Shown here: positions 16,504 through 25,224 of the stretch, piece by piece
Layout of the letters: each line of letters begins with the position of its first letter
How positions within the stretch are numbered: position 1 is the stretch's first letter
Assembly (NCBI RefSeq): GCF_000308775.1
Contig: NZ_BAGJ01000274.1
Location: forward strand, 116,964-180,963
Length of the DNA stretch: 64,000 bases
Direction: 5' to 3'
Origin: Nocardia testacea NBRC 100365
Lineage (GTDB): Bacteria; Actinomycetota; Actinomycetes; Mycobacteriales; Mycobacteriaceae
Position numbers and translations under genes: made by a program
The notes under the pieces: generated by a model
Databases searched by the model: none
Seen by the model: only the letters and a program-made list of their open reading frames with translations
Told to the model about the DNA's origin: nothing

Positions 16504-18092
16504 GGCTGCGGCCAACGGGTCTTCACGGTCCAGTCGGTCTCGCGGTGCAGGCTCGGCCCGACCCACCAGCCCGCGATTGTGAGGTGCCAGTGGCGGTCGG
16601 CCGGCGCCGGTGGCGGCAGCGCGGTCCCGCATGCTGCCGCGGTTCCGTTCAGGTGCCGCGCCGCCGCGCCGACACCGGCGGTGAGCAGAGCACGATCCGG
16701 TGCGCCACCGCGCAGTTGGAGAAAGGCGCGGGCCGCGACCAGCAGCGGCCGGGCCGGCGCGGGGACGGCGAAGGCATGGCGTGTGCGGGCGCTGTCACCC
16801 CACTTCCGTGGTGCGCTGTCTGTGCCCAGGGCAAGTAGTGCGCCGTCGTCGGACAGGGCACCGATCGGGATCTGGGACAGATAGGCGGCCGGGAACCCGG
16901 TGAACAAGGCGGTCGCCAGTGCGGCAGCATGTACCGGGCTGGCAGTGCCCGACCGGATGCGGTCGATGACCGATTGCGTGACCGGTGCGCCGGTGAGCCC
17001 GGGGCCGGCGGCGGTGAACAGGTCGCGGGGTAATTCGATCAGTAGTCCGTGCAGTAGGCATCCGGCTTGGGCTCCGCGCAGTAGCGTGATGGTATGGCGG
17101 CGGGTGGGGCTATCGCTCACCAGTTCGGTGAGAAATCGCTGCAACTCGAAGGTGTCGTCGAAACGTTGCGGTAGTCTCACCCGGTCTCGTCGCCGGCCCA
17201 CGCACAGCAGCCCAGCGGCCAGTGTGCGCAGGTCATGAGCGGAATAGCCGTTGACCAGCAACTGTGTGCCCACCGTGGTTTCGGTCGCGGACAATCCGAT
17301 GGGCAGCAGAGACCGCAGATACTCCGCCGGTTCCTCGTCCGCGGTGATCGGCCCGGGATCGGGCATCGCGTGCATCCACCGGCACGTGGCAGCCATCCCG
17401 GTCGTATAGACCGCATCCACGCGGGCGAACTCCGCGGCCGGCAGACTCCGATACGCCTCGGCTCGGAAACCGGTGACCTCACCATCAGGAATCGGCGGGA
17501 ACTCGGTCGGTGGGAACTCGGTCGGCGAATCCGGCGCCGCCCGTACAGGCTCAGTGCGGCGCGTGGTGCCGATCACCTCACCGACATCTCCGACCACCTG
17601 ATGCGCGGTCCCGGCCGGTAACCGCTGGACCAGCCGATACGGGCCCTCACCGTGAATGACCAGCACCAGCCGGATTCCCGCGTACAGTCGCAGATCGACC
17701 AAGCGCTCCAGACCCGCCGCCGAGAGCCGGTGCGCGCGCAGCACGATCACCTGATCGATATTCAGCGCGGCGACCCAGGCTTTGACCGCCTGCCACGACG
17801 GAATCACTCCGGAAACCCGCTCCTGCGACGGCCGCGCCACCGCACACCCCAGCGCCGCCAGCAGATCATGGGCCAACGGCGCGGCACCGGTGGTGGCCGG
17901 GGTCGGATGCACCGTAACCCGGCCCGCCACCGGGTCACTGAACTCCAGCAGGACCCGGGTCACCGCGGCATCGTCGTCGTGGTCGGCCACGATCATCACC
18001 GGCGGCACCAGCCGGTCGGCCGCATATCCCACCGGATGGTCTTCCCAATCGTCGACCGGCACACCCGCGTCCGCCTCCGGTGCCCCGGTCAT
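16485..18092 (-). CDS. Third transposition-operon protein, unknown family
   Basis: A 535-residue protein translated from an ATG that overlaps the tniB stop (ATGA). I do not recognise it. Residues about 30-180 resemble the core of the neighbouring AAA+ protein without a Walker A loop: DQVIVLRAHRLS (113-124) stands where Walker B would be and RLVLVIHG (141-148) where sensor 1 would be. A repeated PTEFPP linker (190-200) follows. Residues 387-473 (HAAALATALFTGFPAAYL ... VPAPARPLLVAARAFLQLRGG) recall the first half of a tyrosine-recombinase catalytic domain with its arginine replaced. Both resemblances are weak inferences. Its place in the operon indicates a transposition accessory role where TniQ normally sits, but no TniQ zinc finger is present. 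Confidence 0.7.
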   Translation of the reverse strand: MTGAPEADAGVPVDDWEDHPVGYAADRLVPPVMIVADHDDDAAVTRVLLEFSDPVAGRVTVHPTPATTGAAPLAHDLLAALGCAVARPSQERVSGVIPSWQAVKAWVAALNIDQVIVLRAHRLSAAGLERLVDLRLYAGIRLVLVIHGEGPYRLVQRLPAGTAHQVVGDVGEVIGTTRRTEPVRAAPDSPTEFPPTEFPPIPDGEVTGFRAEAYRSLPAAEFARVDAVYTTGMAATCRWMHAMPDPGPITADEEPAEYLRSLLPIGLSATETTVGTQLLVNGYSAHDLRTLAAGLLCVGRRRDRVRLPQRFDDTFELQRFLTELVSDSPTRRHTITLLRGAQAGCLLHGLLIELPRDLFTAAGPGLTGAPVTQSVIDRIRSGTASPVHAAALATALFTGFPAAYLSQIPIGALSDDGALLALGTDSAPRKWGDSARTRHAFAVPAPARPLLVAARAFLQLRGGAPDRALLTAGVGAAARHLNGTAAACGTALPPPAPADRHWHLTIAGWWVGPSLHRETDWTVKTRWPQPWVNPQ

Positions 18093-18871
18093 CCGGTGCG
18101 TCCGCTGAGCTTGGTGAACACCCAACCGAGCACATCATGGTCGACGGTGTCACGCTCCAGCCGCTGCAATGCCCGGTCCGCGTGCGCGGTGATCTTGGCC
18201 CACGACCGGAAATTGCCGTGTCCGGCGTGCGCGTCGGCGAACTCGATCACCTCCGGGTCGGCGTTCTCCCAGATCGGGTGATACGCCGGAATCACCCGCG
18301 CCACCTGCTCCCGGGTCATCCGCCGGAACTCCTGCCACACATACACCCGCGACGACAGCATCGGTTCACGACGCAGCACCTGATAGCAGTCCCCGCCGCC
18401 GACGAACACGATCGCGATATCGGTGCGCCGGTCATCCCACAAATGCCGCCAATACTCGAAACACTCCCGCGACAGCCACTGCGCCTCATCACACACCAGC
18501 ACCCGGAACCGCTCGGACAGCACGTCTTTGAGGACGTGGTCGAACTCGATCGGCTTGCCCGGCGGACAACCGCTGATCGCCAGCGCGTCGAACAACACAT
18601 GCCGGATATCGCGTGGTGTCGGCCGCGCCCGGAACTGCACCCGGCACACCATCCCCGGCGCCAGCCGCCGCAGCGACGCATTCACCGACAGCGTCTTGCC
18701 CAGCCCGGCATCCCCATGCACACACATCATCGCCTTCGCCGCGATCACATCGGCCAGATTGTCCTGCGTGAGTAGCAGCGAGTCGGTGGCCACGATATTC
18801 GCCCGCGGCAACCCGAGGAAATGATCGGCCTGCTCGTCACCGACGTCCAGGCCGGGATTGCGTGCACTCAC
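18089..18871 (-). CDS. tniB: AAA+ ATPase, TniB/TnsC-like transposition regulator
   Basis: A 260-residue AAA+ ATPase. Walker A is GDAGLGKT (53-60), Walker B is VLVCDEAQ (124-131) and the sensor-1 strand is IAIVFVGGGD. TniB and TnsC proteins assemble on target DNA in an ATP-dependent manner and recruit the transposase. Start and stop both overlap neighbours by four bases, so TniA, TniB and the next protein are made together. The length and the order transposase-then-ATPase match Tn5053/Tn402 elements. The family call is firm from the motifs and context. Confidence 0.9.
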   Translation of the reverse strand: MSARNPGLDVGDEQADHFLGLPRANIVATDSLLLTQDNLADVIAAKAMMCVHGDAGLGKTLSVNASLRRLAPGMVCRVQFRARPTPRDIRHVLFDALAISGCPPGKPIEFDHVLKDVLSERFRVLVCDEAQWLSRECFEYWRHLWDDRRTDIAIVFVGGGDCYQVLRREPMLSSRVYVWQEFRRMTREQVARVIPAYHPIWENADPEVIEFADAHAGHGNFRSWAKITAHADRALQRLERDTVDHDVLGWVFTKLSGRTG

Positions 18872-20472
18872 CGGGTGCGGGTCCTTCCCTCGTCGTTGTC
18901 GCGATCCAGACCGACCGGCAGCACCCAGCCCGGCGCCGGCGGTGAGAGCGGGATCAGGTCCGGGCGCGACCAGCGCACCAGATCCTGGTCCCGCTCATCG
19001 GCGAGTTCGCGTTCGGCCTCGGCCACCGTCACCGTGTCCAACCTTTTCGCAGGTGTCGGGGTTGTGGTTGCGGCATACCGGGCACGGCGGGCCTTCTCCG
19101 CCGCGGCCAGGTCCGCGCGCAACTGCCGGGCCTTGCGGTTGCGGGCACGCCGTACCGCGGCCACCGTCTCCGGCGGCGCCTGATCAGCCAGCACCGCGGT
19201 CCCCAGGTACACACCGGATTTCGCGTCGAACACCTCCACCTCATGGGCGTGATGCGGCATATACCGCAACCGCACCGCCGTGCCGACCCGGCCCACCATC
19301 CACTCCGCCACATAGCGGCGGCCCCGCCCGAAACCGATCCCCTTCGTGGTGATCTTGCGCTGGCGGCGGTCATCTTCCAGAGTGAACATCCACAACTTCG
19401 CCGCATCCACGTCATGAACCGGTGTCGGATCATCCAGCCACGACTGCAACGGAGTCCGGTCCCCCAGCTCCCGGATCGTGTGCTCACCGTTCCACCACTC
19501 CACCCACCCCAGCAGCTCCGCGGTGAACGCCTCGAACGTCAACGCGGGCTGATCAGGATCCACCGGGACACCGTTGACCTGGGTCTGGCGGTGGGTATAG
19601 CGCGGCATCCCCGCGAACAGCATCTTCTTCACCGCCCCGTTCACCATCTCCACCGACCCCTTCCCGAACGGGGTATACGGCGCCAAGTCATTCACTCGCA
19701 CCGCGAACGCCCCCAACGCCTCACGCACCGTCCGCGACAAGAAATCTTTGCCCTGATCGACACGCACCGCCCCGGGCAACCCCCCCGCCGGACCATACGG
19801 CGCAGACCGCAGCACCGCCGCCCGCAACGCCGCCAGGATCGGCTCCCGGCTCGGCGCCTGCGGCGTCACCGCCGTCCCCAAGATCACGTCATGCGCCGCG
19901 TCGACGAACCACGTCACCCACGGCTTCACCCACCGGCCATCCACCTCCACCTGCACCGACGCCTCGACATGATCGGCCTCCCACACGTCGTTCCGGAACG
20001 ACGCCGGCCGAGTCAAGAACACATCGAAACGCCGCCGAGCCCGCTCACCGGCCCGAAGACCCGCCAGCTCCCCAGCCGTCAAATCGCGTTTGATCGCACG
20101 CTGCACCGTCCGCAGATCCGGCGCGGCGCGACCACCAGCCTTCTCGGCCTCGACCAGCTCACGATGCAACGCCGCGGCGTTTCCCCGCCAATACGCCAAC
20201 CGCACCCGCAACCGCTCGTCGATACCGAACCGCTCACGCCGCACAGGAACAGCCTGCGACCGGCGCGCCCGCAGCCACCGCCACACCGTACGCTCGGCAA
20301 CCCCCAGCGCCTGCGCCGTAAGCCCCACCAACTCACTGGTCAACTGCCCATGCTCATCCAACTGAACCAGCCGATCTATCGCCGCCTGGCAAAGCACGCG
20401 CATATGTTCCTCGACCACCAGCCCAGCCGCCCAATCCGCAAAGACTCGCGCCAGCCCAGCACGAGCATCCAT
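18868..20472 (-). CDS. tniA: DDE transposase, TniA/TnsB-like
   Basis: A 534-residue retroviral-integrase-fold transposase. An N-terminal helix-turn-helix (about 52-75) precedes the catalytic core with Asp167 (WEADHVE), Asp239 (RVDQGKDF) and Glu275 (GKGSVEMVN), then a Mu-type C-terminal beta-barrel (RRYVAEWMVGRVGTAVRLRY) and a basic coiled-coil tail that may contact TniB. All three catalytic residues are present, so the enzyme may be active. The ATG at 20472 lies 87 bases inside the transposon end; a short palindrome ATTCG-ATCA-CGAAT at 20491-20504 in between may be an operator. No TnsA-type endonuclease is nearby, so transposition is expected to be replicative with cointegrate resolution by the resolvase. 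Confidence 0.9.
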   Translation of the reverse strand: MDARAGLARVFADWAAGLVVEEHMRVLCQAAIDRLVQLDEHGQLTSELVGLTAQALGVAERTVWRWLRARRSQAVPVRRERFGIDERLRVRLAYWRGNAAALHRELVEAEKAGGRAAPDLRTVQRAIKRDLTAGELAGLRAGERARRRFDVFLTRPASFRNDVWEADHVEASVQVEVDGRWVKPWVTWFVDAAHDVILGTAVTPQAPSREPILAALRAAVLRSAPYGPAGGLPGAVRVDQGKDFLSRTVREALGAFAVRVNDLAPYTPFGKGSVEMVNGAVKKMLFAGMPRYTHRQTQVNGVPVDPDQPALTFEAFTAELLGWVEWWNGEHTIRELGDRTPLQSWLDDPTPVHDVDAAKLWMFTLEDDRRQRKITTKGIGFGRGRRYVAEWMVGRVGTAVRLRYMPHHAHEVEVFDAKSGVYLGTAVLADQAPPETVAAVRRARNRKARQLRADLAAAEKARRARYAATTTPTPAKRLDTVTVAEAERELADERDQDLVRWSRPDLIPLSPPAPGWVLPVGLDRDNDEGRTRTR

Positions 20473-20520
20473 CGCCGACTACCAGGCGATATTCGATCAC
20501 GAATCAGATAGCCGGGAGAC

Positions 20521-20559
20521 CGGATTCACTGACAAAATGGTGTCGCCTACATACTGACA
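20521..20559 (-). repeat. Right end of the transposon with two TGTCAG repeats
   Basis: Read inward on the minus strand, the sequence begins TGTCAGTATGTAGG at 20559 and has a second TGTCAGTGAATCC 25 bases further in, with GCGACA between. TGTCA ends with repeated transposase sites are characteristic of Tn7/Tn5053-type elements. Bases 20560-20564 (ATTGA) would be one copy of a five-base target duplication. Confidence 0.7.
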
Positions 20560-20607
20560 ATTGAGCGTCGTATCGCACGGAGCCCGGAGGGCCCCGAGTC
20601 GATCGAG

Positions 20608-21462
20608 GTGATCGATCGCCCGATCACCGGGCCCGGGCCCGGGCAGATCCGGGTTCGGGTCGCCGCCGCTGCCGTCAATCCCGTCGATCTCGGCGTCGCG
20701 AGTGGCTTCTTCCACGGGTTGGGCCTGGTTCATCAGCCGGAGTACACCGGGCTCGGCTGGGACTTCGCCGGTACCATCGCCGCCGCGGGTCCGGGGGTGA
20801 ACCTGGCTGTCGGCACCCGGGTCGCCGGGATGATCGACGGCTTCGATCGGGACTACGGCACCTACGCGGAGCAGGTGACAGTAACCGCCGCGGATGTGGC
20901 GGTCGTACCGGATGAACTGGACCTGATCACCGCGTCCACCGTTCCGCTCAACGGACTGGCCGCGGCCCAGCTTCTCGATCTGCTGGGTGACGCGCCGGCC
21001 GGCCGGAACAGGCTGCTGGTCACGGGCGCGGCCGGGGCGGTGGGCGGATATGTCGCGGCGCTCGCGCCCGACCGTGGCTGGCGGGTCACCGGTCTGGCGC
21101 GACCGGAGGACGAGACGTTCGTCCGTGGCCTCGGCGCCGAATTCACCACACACGCCGGAGGGGGCTGGGACGCCGTTGCCGACGGTGCGGCCATGCAGGA
21201 CCAGGCCCTGGCTCTGGTCCGCGACGGTGGTGTGTTCGTGGGTGTGCGACCGAATGCGGTCCCGGCTCCCGAGCGGGGAATCGCGACCACTGCCGTGGTG
21301 TCGCACCCCGACGGAGCGCGCCTGAGTGATCTGCTCGCCCTTGCCGCGAACGGCCTCCTGCCCACCCGGGTGGCCGCGGTGCTGCCGCTGGATCAGGTCG
21401 CCGATGCCCACCGGGCGGTCGCCGCGGGCGGTATCCGCGGCCGTCACGTTCTCACGCCCTGA
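20608..21462 (+). CDS. Zinc-less quinone oxidoreductase (MDR family), 5' end removed by the transposon
   Basis: A medium-chain NADPH-dependent oxidoreductase of the QOR class. It shows GPGQIRVRVAAAAVNPVDL, the cofactor loop LLVTGAAGAVGGYVAALAP and LPLDQVADAHRAV. The family normally starts with about 10-20 residues ahead of the first GTG at 20608. Those residues are present in frame upstream (IARSPEGPESIEVIDRP, preceded by ERR) but run into the transposon end at 20559 with no start codon. The insertion has therefore removed the natural start and promoter. A shorter protein from the GTG may still be made. Function is probably lost or reduced (inference). Confidence 0.75.
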   Translation: MIDRPITGPGPGQIRVRVAAAAVNPVDLGVASGFFHGLGLVHQPEYTGLGWDFAGTIAAAGPGVNLAVGTRVAGMIDGFDRDYGTYAEQVTVTAADVAVVPDELDLITASTVPLNGLAAAQLLDLLGDAPAGRNRLLVTGAAGAVGGYVAALAPDRGWRVTGLARPEDETFVRGLGAEFTTHAGGGWDAVADGAAMQDQALALVRDGGVFVGVRPNAVPAPERGIATTAVVSHPDGARLSDLLALAANGLLPTRVAAVLPLDQVADAHRAVAAGGIRGRHVLTP

Positions 21463-21634
21463 GCGGCAACCCGGCAAGAAACCGGCCATCCATCGGACGC
21501 CGGCCCCGGCCTCGGGCACCCCTTCGGCACCGCCGACGCGCTGTGTTCCGGACCGTGCGGACGTAGACGCACGCTTATGGAGTCGAGACTGTGAATGCTG
21601 GATGGTGGGCGTCGTCTCCAGTTGACTTCTGATC

Positions 21635-22129
21635 ATGAATACAAGCCCGTTTGTGATCTCGACTTCTCTCGCGGCCCTCGCGAGTGCCGGTGTCGGCGGA
21701 ATGAACTACGTGTTCTCCACATCTGTGATGCGCGGACTGGACAGTACCGGCCCCATCACCGCCATCACCGCAATGCGCGGTATCAACGCGGACGCGAACA
21801 CGAACCCGGCCTTCCTCCTCGGGTACTTCAGCGCGACAATCCTGGCATTGGTGGTCGGCGTGATCACGGTGGCGCGGCTGAATCAGGCCGGCAGCTGGTG
21901 GGTGCCGGCCGGTGTGATCTTCGTGCTCCTCGGTGCGGTCATCACGATGGTTTTCAACGTTCCGCTCAACAACCACCTGGACACCGTGAACCCCGATGGC
22001 CTGTCGGTGGCCGATGCCGCGCGCGAATGGCAGGCGTACTTCTCGACCTGGACAGCATGGAATCACGCGCGCACCGTCACCGGCTTCGTCGGCGCCGTGC
22101 TGCTACTGGCCGGCCTGCAGAACCGGTGA
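21635..22129 (+). CDS. DUF1772 (anthrone oxygenase family) membrane protein
   Basis: A 164-residue integral membrane protein with four predicted helices. The motif NVPLNNHLDTV with a following W.AYF.TWTAWNHARTV segment is characteristic of DUF1772, a family that includes fungal anthrone oxygenase-like proteins and many uncharacterised bacterial ones. The ATG at 21635 is not preceded by a strong Shine-Dalgarno. It stands alone between the truncated oxidoreductase and a long non-coding stretch. No substrate can be assigned. Confidence 0.88.
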   Translation: MNTSPFVISTSLAALASAGVGGMNYVFSTSVMRGLDSTGPITAITAMRGINADANTNPAFLLGYFSATILALVVGVITVARLNQAGSWWVPAGVIFVLLGAVITMVFNVPLNNHLDTVNPDGLSVADAAREWQAYFSTWTAWNHARTVTGFVGAVLLLAGLQNR

Positions 22130-22756
22130 CGCGCGCCGGCCCGAGTTCCGGCCTCGCGGGCGGCGGCGGGGTTGCGCCTGTACGGGGCCTTCGATCGGTA
22201 CCGCCGCGGGTGCGAAGCAGCTATGGGGAATCGCAGGAACCTGCCTCGGCCGCCCATACCTATGGGAAATCGGCGATTGCCGATGTGTTGCGGCTACCTA
22301 TCCGGCGATCGTCGACATGTTGGTGGTCAGCGGCCTCGGTGTAGCGGGATCGAGGGGTTCTTGCTCGTCGTGGTCACAAGCCACGCCGTGGCGCGAGACG
22401 GTGGCACCGACGAGGAGGCCGGTCGGTCGCTTCGAGCCGTACAGCCGTCCTCGAAGACCGGCCTCCGCACAGCCCGGCACACCGCCGCAACGAGTTCGCC
22501 GGCCACGACAGAAACTGCCCCGGTGGCCGGCGCATACAGGAATGGTTCTGCGATGACGGAAGTACTGCCGCCTACAGTGTCGACGGCGCAGATCGATGTC
22601 GTACACAGCACATGTGCCCGGCACCGGCTCGGCAACGACCTCCCCGCTGTCGAAGCCGGTCCGCGCGGTCATACCACCCTTCCCGCCGACCGGATCCCGG
22701 TCGAGGCGGTCCCGCGGCGCGACGTAGCGGGTCGTGTCCGGGGACAAGGGGTGCGG
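22130..22756. other. Long non-coding stretch before the phosphatase gene
   Basis: About 620 bases. A frame is open in phase with the phosphatase from 22172, but composition and lack of family resemblance argue against coding. A short imperfect direct repeat (CTATGGGGAATCGCAGG near 22222 and CTATGGGAAATCGGCGA near 22260) is visible. I see no RNA gene. Confidence 0.35.
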
Positions 22757-23314
22757 ATGATCATGATCCGCCACGGGGCGACAGGCGATCACGCTCGTGA
22801 CGATATACAAGGGCCCGGCGGCGGGCCGGGACTCTCGCCTCGCGGCTACCGTCAAGCCCTGGGCGTGGCCAACAGGCTCGTGATCGGACAGGAAGCGATC
22901 GGCGCGGTGTATTCGACGCCTCTCACCTCCGCGGTGCAGACCGCGCGACTCATCGCGACAGCACTGCACCTGCCCCTCTCCTACGACCTGCCCGCACCCG
23001 ACCGCACGTCGCACTCGGACAGCGTCGAATCCCGGTCGGCGGAGGTTCGGCAGATGGGTGAGTGCCTGGAGCGCATCATCGAACGTCATCCGGGTGAAAC
23101 GGTGATCCTGGTTTGTCACCGCGCCTCCATCATCGCAGCCGAGCTGTACTTCCGGCTTGCACCGCTCGAATCCGCGATCGGCGCGGTCGACCACGCCGGC
23201 ATCACCGAATGGGAGTGCGTTCCCGTAGAAAACCCGGAGTCCCGGCTGCGGCGATGGCAGCGTCTGCGGCACAACGACATCGCCCACAGGATGTTCGAAG
23301 CGCTCGGGGAATGA
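22757..23314 (+). CDS. Histidine phosphatase (phosphoglycerate mutase-like)
   Basis: A 185-residue branch of the histidine phosphatase superfamily. The catalytic RHG triad is at the very start (MIMIRHGATGDH), followed by LSPRGYRQALGVANRL, YSTPLTSAVQTARLIA and the second histidine in VILVCHRASIIAAELY. The ATG at 22757 has AAGGGG five bases upstream; a longer reading from 22553 is possible. The usual ExxFG-like centre is reduced. Substrate unknown; such proteins act on phosphosugars or phosphoproteins. Confidence 0.82.
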   Translation: MIMIRHGATGDHARDDIQGPGGGPGLSPRGYRQALGVANRLVIGQEAIGAVYSTPLTSAVQTARLIATALHLPLSYDLPAPDRTSHSDSVESRSAEVRQMGECLERIIERHPGETVILVCHRASIIAAELYFRLAPLESAIGAVDHAGITEWECVPVENPESRLRRWQRLRHNDIAHRMFEALGE

Positions 23315-23573
23315 ATCCGCGGGCGCGGGTTCCGCCGGCCGACCACACCATCGACTGTCTCCCGAGCCGGAGCTCTCGACCGGCCGCCGGCGCTTCTCGA
23401 TGCCGTGGGGCCTGGCGTGGAGCCGAGTCACCCGGTCCGTACCACCGGCGCCGCAGCCGGGAGTTCGGGGGCTGCGTCCGGAGACTCGGTCGATGCCGCT
23501 GGAGGGTGCGCCGTCGAGCAAGGGAATCCCGCCCTCGGCCACGGGAAGAAATCGAGAGCACCGAATTCGGGGC

Positions 23574-24656
23574 TCATGAGGATCTGCGCGCCGTGCGGGC
23601 TATCCAGTCGGCATTGGGCTCGATTGCGTAGGGGCGCGTCGAGTCCCGGTCGGTCCAGCTCGGCTCGAGGAAACCCACCGGGTCTGTGCACGAACGCCGG
23701 TAGAACCAGCAGTGATCCGCGCTGGTATCCACATCGGATCGCCGGACGATCACCCATCCGCTGCCGTCGCTGCGCAAACAGGTGTCGGCCCCCTCGTCGC
23801 ATTCGCCCGGCGCGAAACCGGCGGCCTTGTCCAGTACCTGGCCGGTGCCGTTGTCCTCGTTCTCGCCGGCGACGACCCGCAGGCGGTCCTTCGGAAGTGT
23901 CGACGGCATCTCACCCGCGTAGCCGGTGGTCCACACCGCACGCACCCTCGGGTCGTGGTTCGGGGCGAGGTGGGCGACGGCGCCGCCCTGACTGTGCCCC
24001 CAGGCCGCGATACCCAGATCGCAGTCGACAGTGTCGAGCGCGCAGGCGACGGTGAGCAGACTGCGTGGCTCGGATGCGGAGAACAGGCACCGGGTCTGGT
24101 TGCGATGGTCGCTGAACAGCGCCGCGAGGCTGTTGTCGTAGTCGACTGTGAGCGCGACGAAGCCGCGGCGCGCCATCGCCTCGGTCACCGCCTCGGCCGC
24201 GGGTGCGTTATCGGCCGCATCGCCTCCGGCGGCCCTGCCGATATTGGTGCCCACGAAGTACAGGAACAATGGGCGCCGCGCGGTCCCGGCCGATTCCGGT
24301 TCGAAGCCGCGGGTGCGGAACTCCTGAGTGCAGGCAGCCCCGTTGTCCACGGTTCCGGTGTAGATGGGCGGTGCCGCGACCTCTCGGATCGCGTCCGACT
24401 CCTGTGCGAGAGACACGCCGGCGTGGCCGACGATGCCGACCAGCAGCACCGCTGCCAGCGAAAGAAGCCTCGTCCACGACGGGCGCCGGAAGCGGCTGCC
24501 TTGGGAGGAGAGCGCGGAAGTGCGGGGGAGGGAAATCGTGATGGCGGAACGCGGAACCCCGGGGATGGTGTGCTCCTCTACATCGGATTCGCCGATATCC
24601 GCTCGTACGCTGCGCGGCACCGGCCCGGAAATGAACGGGGCCGAATCATGACCCAC
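23574..24656 (-). CDS. Secreted alpha/beta-hydrolase-like protein
   Basis: A 360-residue protein with an N-terminal hydrophobic segment near residues 64-84 (LLSLAAVLLVGIVGHAGVSLAQ) ending in a plausible signal-peptidase site, then a mature domain containing GHSQGGAVAHLAP, the nucleophile elbow of an alpha/beta hydrolase. Several cysteines (CTQEF, CLF, CDLG, CLRSD, CWF, CTDP) suggest disulfides, as expected outside the cell. The GTG at 24656 gives a long N-terminus, so the true start may be later. Substrate unknown; lipase- or esterase-like activity is inferred. Confidence 0.75.
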   Translation of the reverse strand: MGHDSAPFISGPVPRSVRADIGESDVEEHTIPGVPRSAITISLPRTSALSSQGSRFRRPSWTRLLSLAAVLLVGIVGHAGVSLAQESDAIREVAAPPIYTGTVDNGAACTQEFRTRGFEPESAGTARRPLFLYFVGTNIGRAAGGDAADNAPAAEAVTEAMARRGFVALTVDYDNSLAALFSDHRNQTRCLFSASEPRSLLTVACALDTVDCDLGIAAWGHSQGGAVAHLAPNHDPRVRAVWTTGYAGEMPSTLPKDRLRVVAGENEDNGTGQVLDKAAGFAPGECDEGADTCLRSDGSGWVIVRRSDVDTSADHCWFYRRSCTDPVGFLEPSWTDRDSTRPYAIEPNADWIARTARRSS

Positions 24657-24747
24657 CGCTGCGATAGTACGGAACAGCGGCGCCGGTGTTTCCCGGTCCG
24701 GTGGCGAACGGGCGATGACCGCCCGTGGTCGTCGCTAGGGTGAGGGC

Positions 24748-25167
24748 ATGGGTGCGTGGGGCGTCAAGGCGCTGGAGAGCGACGAGGGTCTGGAAGTGCT
24801 GGCGCTGGTGGAGCGGATAACCGCCGGCCGGGAACGTGTGACGGCCGATGAGCTGGTGCACGCCGCTCACGGGGAGGGGTTGCTCGGTGGCGATCCCGCC
24901 GTGGACGAGTATCTGTACGACGTGACCGCCTTGGCGCTCGCCGAGATCCTCACCGGGGACACCGCACAGCTCGCGGAGCCGACATTCGGCGGGACCGTCT
25001 TCGTCCCGACTCCCGAGGGCAGTGCCGCGCTGATCACGTGGCTGACACAGCTGTGTGATGCGGGCGAGGATCGGGAGTTCCGCGAGCTGCGATCGAGCGA
25101 CCCACACCACTTCACCCATCTCACCGCGGTGCTCGCGGCACTGAGTCGCACACAGGATGCTCGATAG
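24748..25167 (+). CDS. DUF4259 protein
   Basis: A 139-residue protein starting MGAWGVKALESDEGLEVL, the near-invariant beginning of the DUF4259 family, followed by an all-helical body. The family is widespread in actinobacteria and uncharacterised. It is transcribed divergently from the secreted hydrolase. There is no Shine-Dalgarno stronger than AGGGTGAGGGC just before the ATG. No function can be stated. Confidence 0.88.
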   Translation: MGAWGVKALESDEGLEVLALVERITAGRERVTADELVHAAHGEGLLGGDPAVDEYLYDVTALALAEILTGDTAQLAEPTFGGTVFVPTPEGSAALITWLTQLCDAGEDREFRELRSSDPHHFTHLTAVLAALSRTQDAR

Positions 25168-25224
25168 CCCGCTTTCTGCCGTCGGCTGCTTCCCACGGGT
25201 GCCCGGAGTCCCTCTGTCCGCCGA

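Larger units (their letters stand above)
11397..20559. mobile_element. Tn7/Tn5053-like (TniA/TniB) transposon, left end not located
   Basis: The element contains a res-like site and resolvase, a four-gene leftward transposition operon and a right end at 20559 that begins TGTCAG, the TGTCA signature of TniA/TnsB-type transposons. The right junction removes the start of an oxidoreductase gene. I found no matching left end, so the left boundary given is only the res site; the true one may lie further left, possibly beyond the window, which would make the redox-stress block its cargo. Confidence 0.6.

Noticed and set aside
16485..18092. Calling this gene tniQ because of its position.
   Set aside because: TniQ's zinc-binding cysteines and typical length are absent.
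22222..22280. Imperfect direct repeat CTATGGGGAATCG / CTATGGGAAATCG considered as an insertion or RNA feature.
   Set aside because: Only two short copies, no flanking inverted repeats and no adjacent mobile gene.
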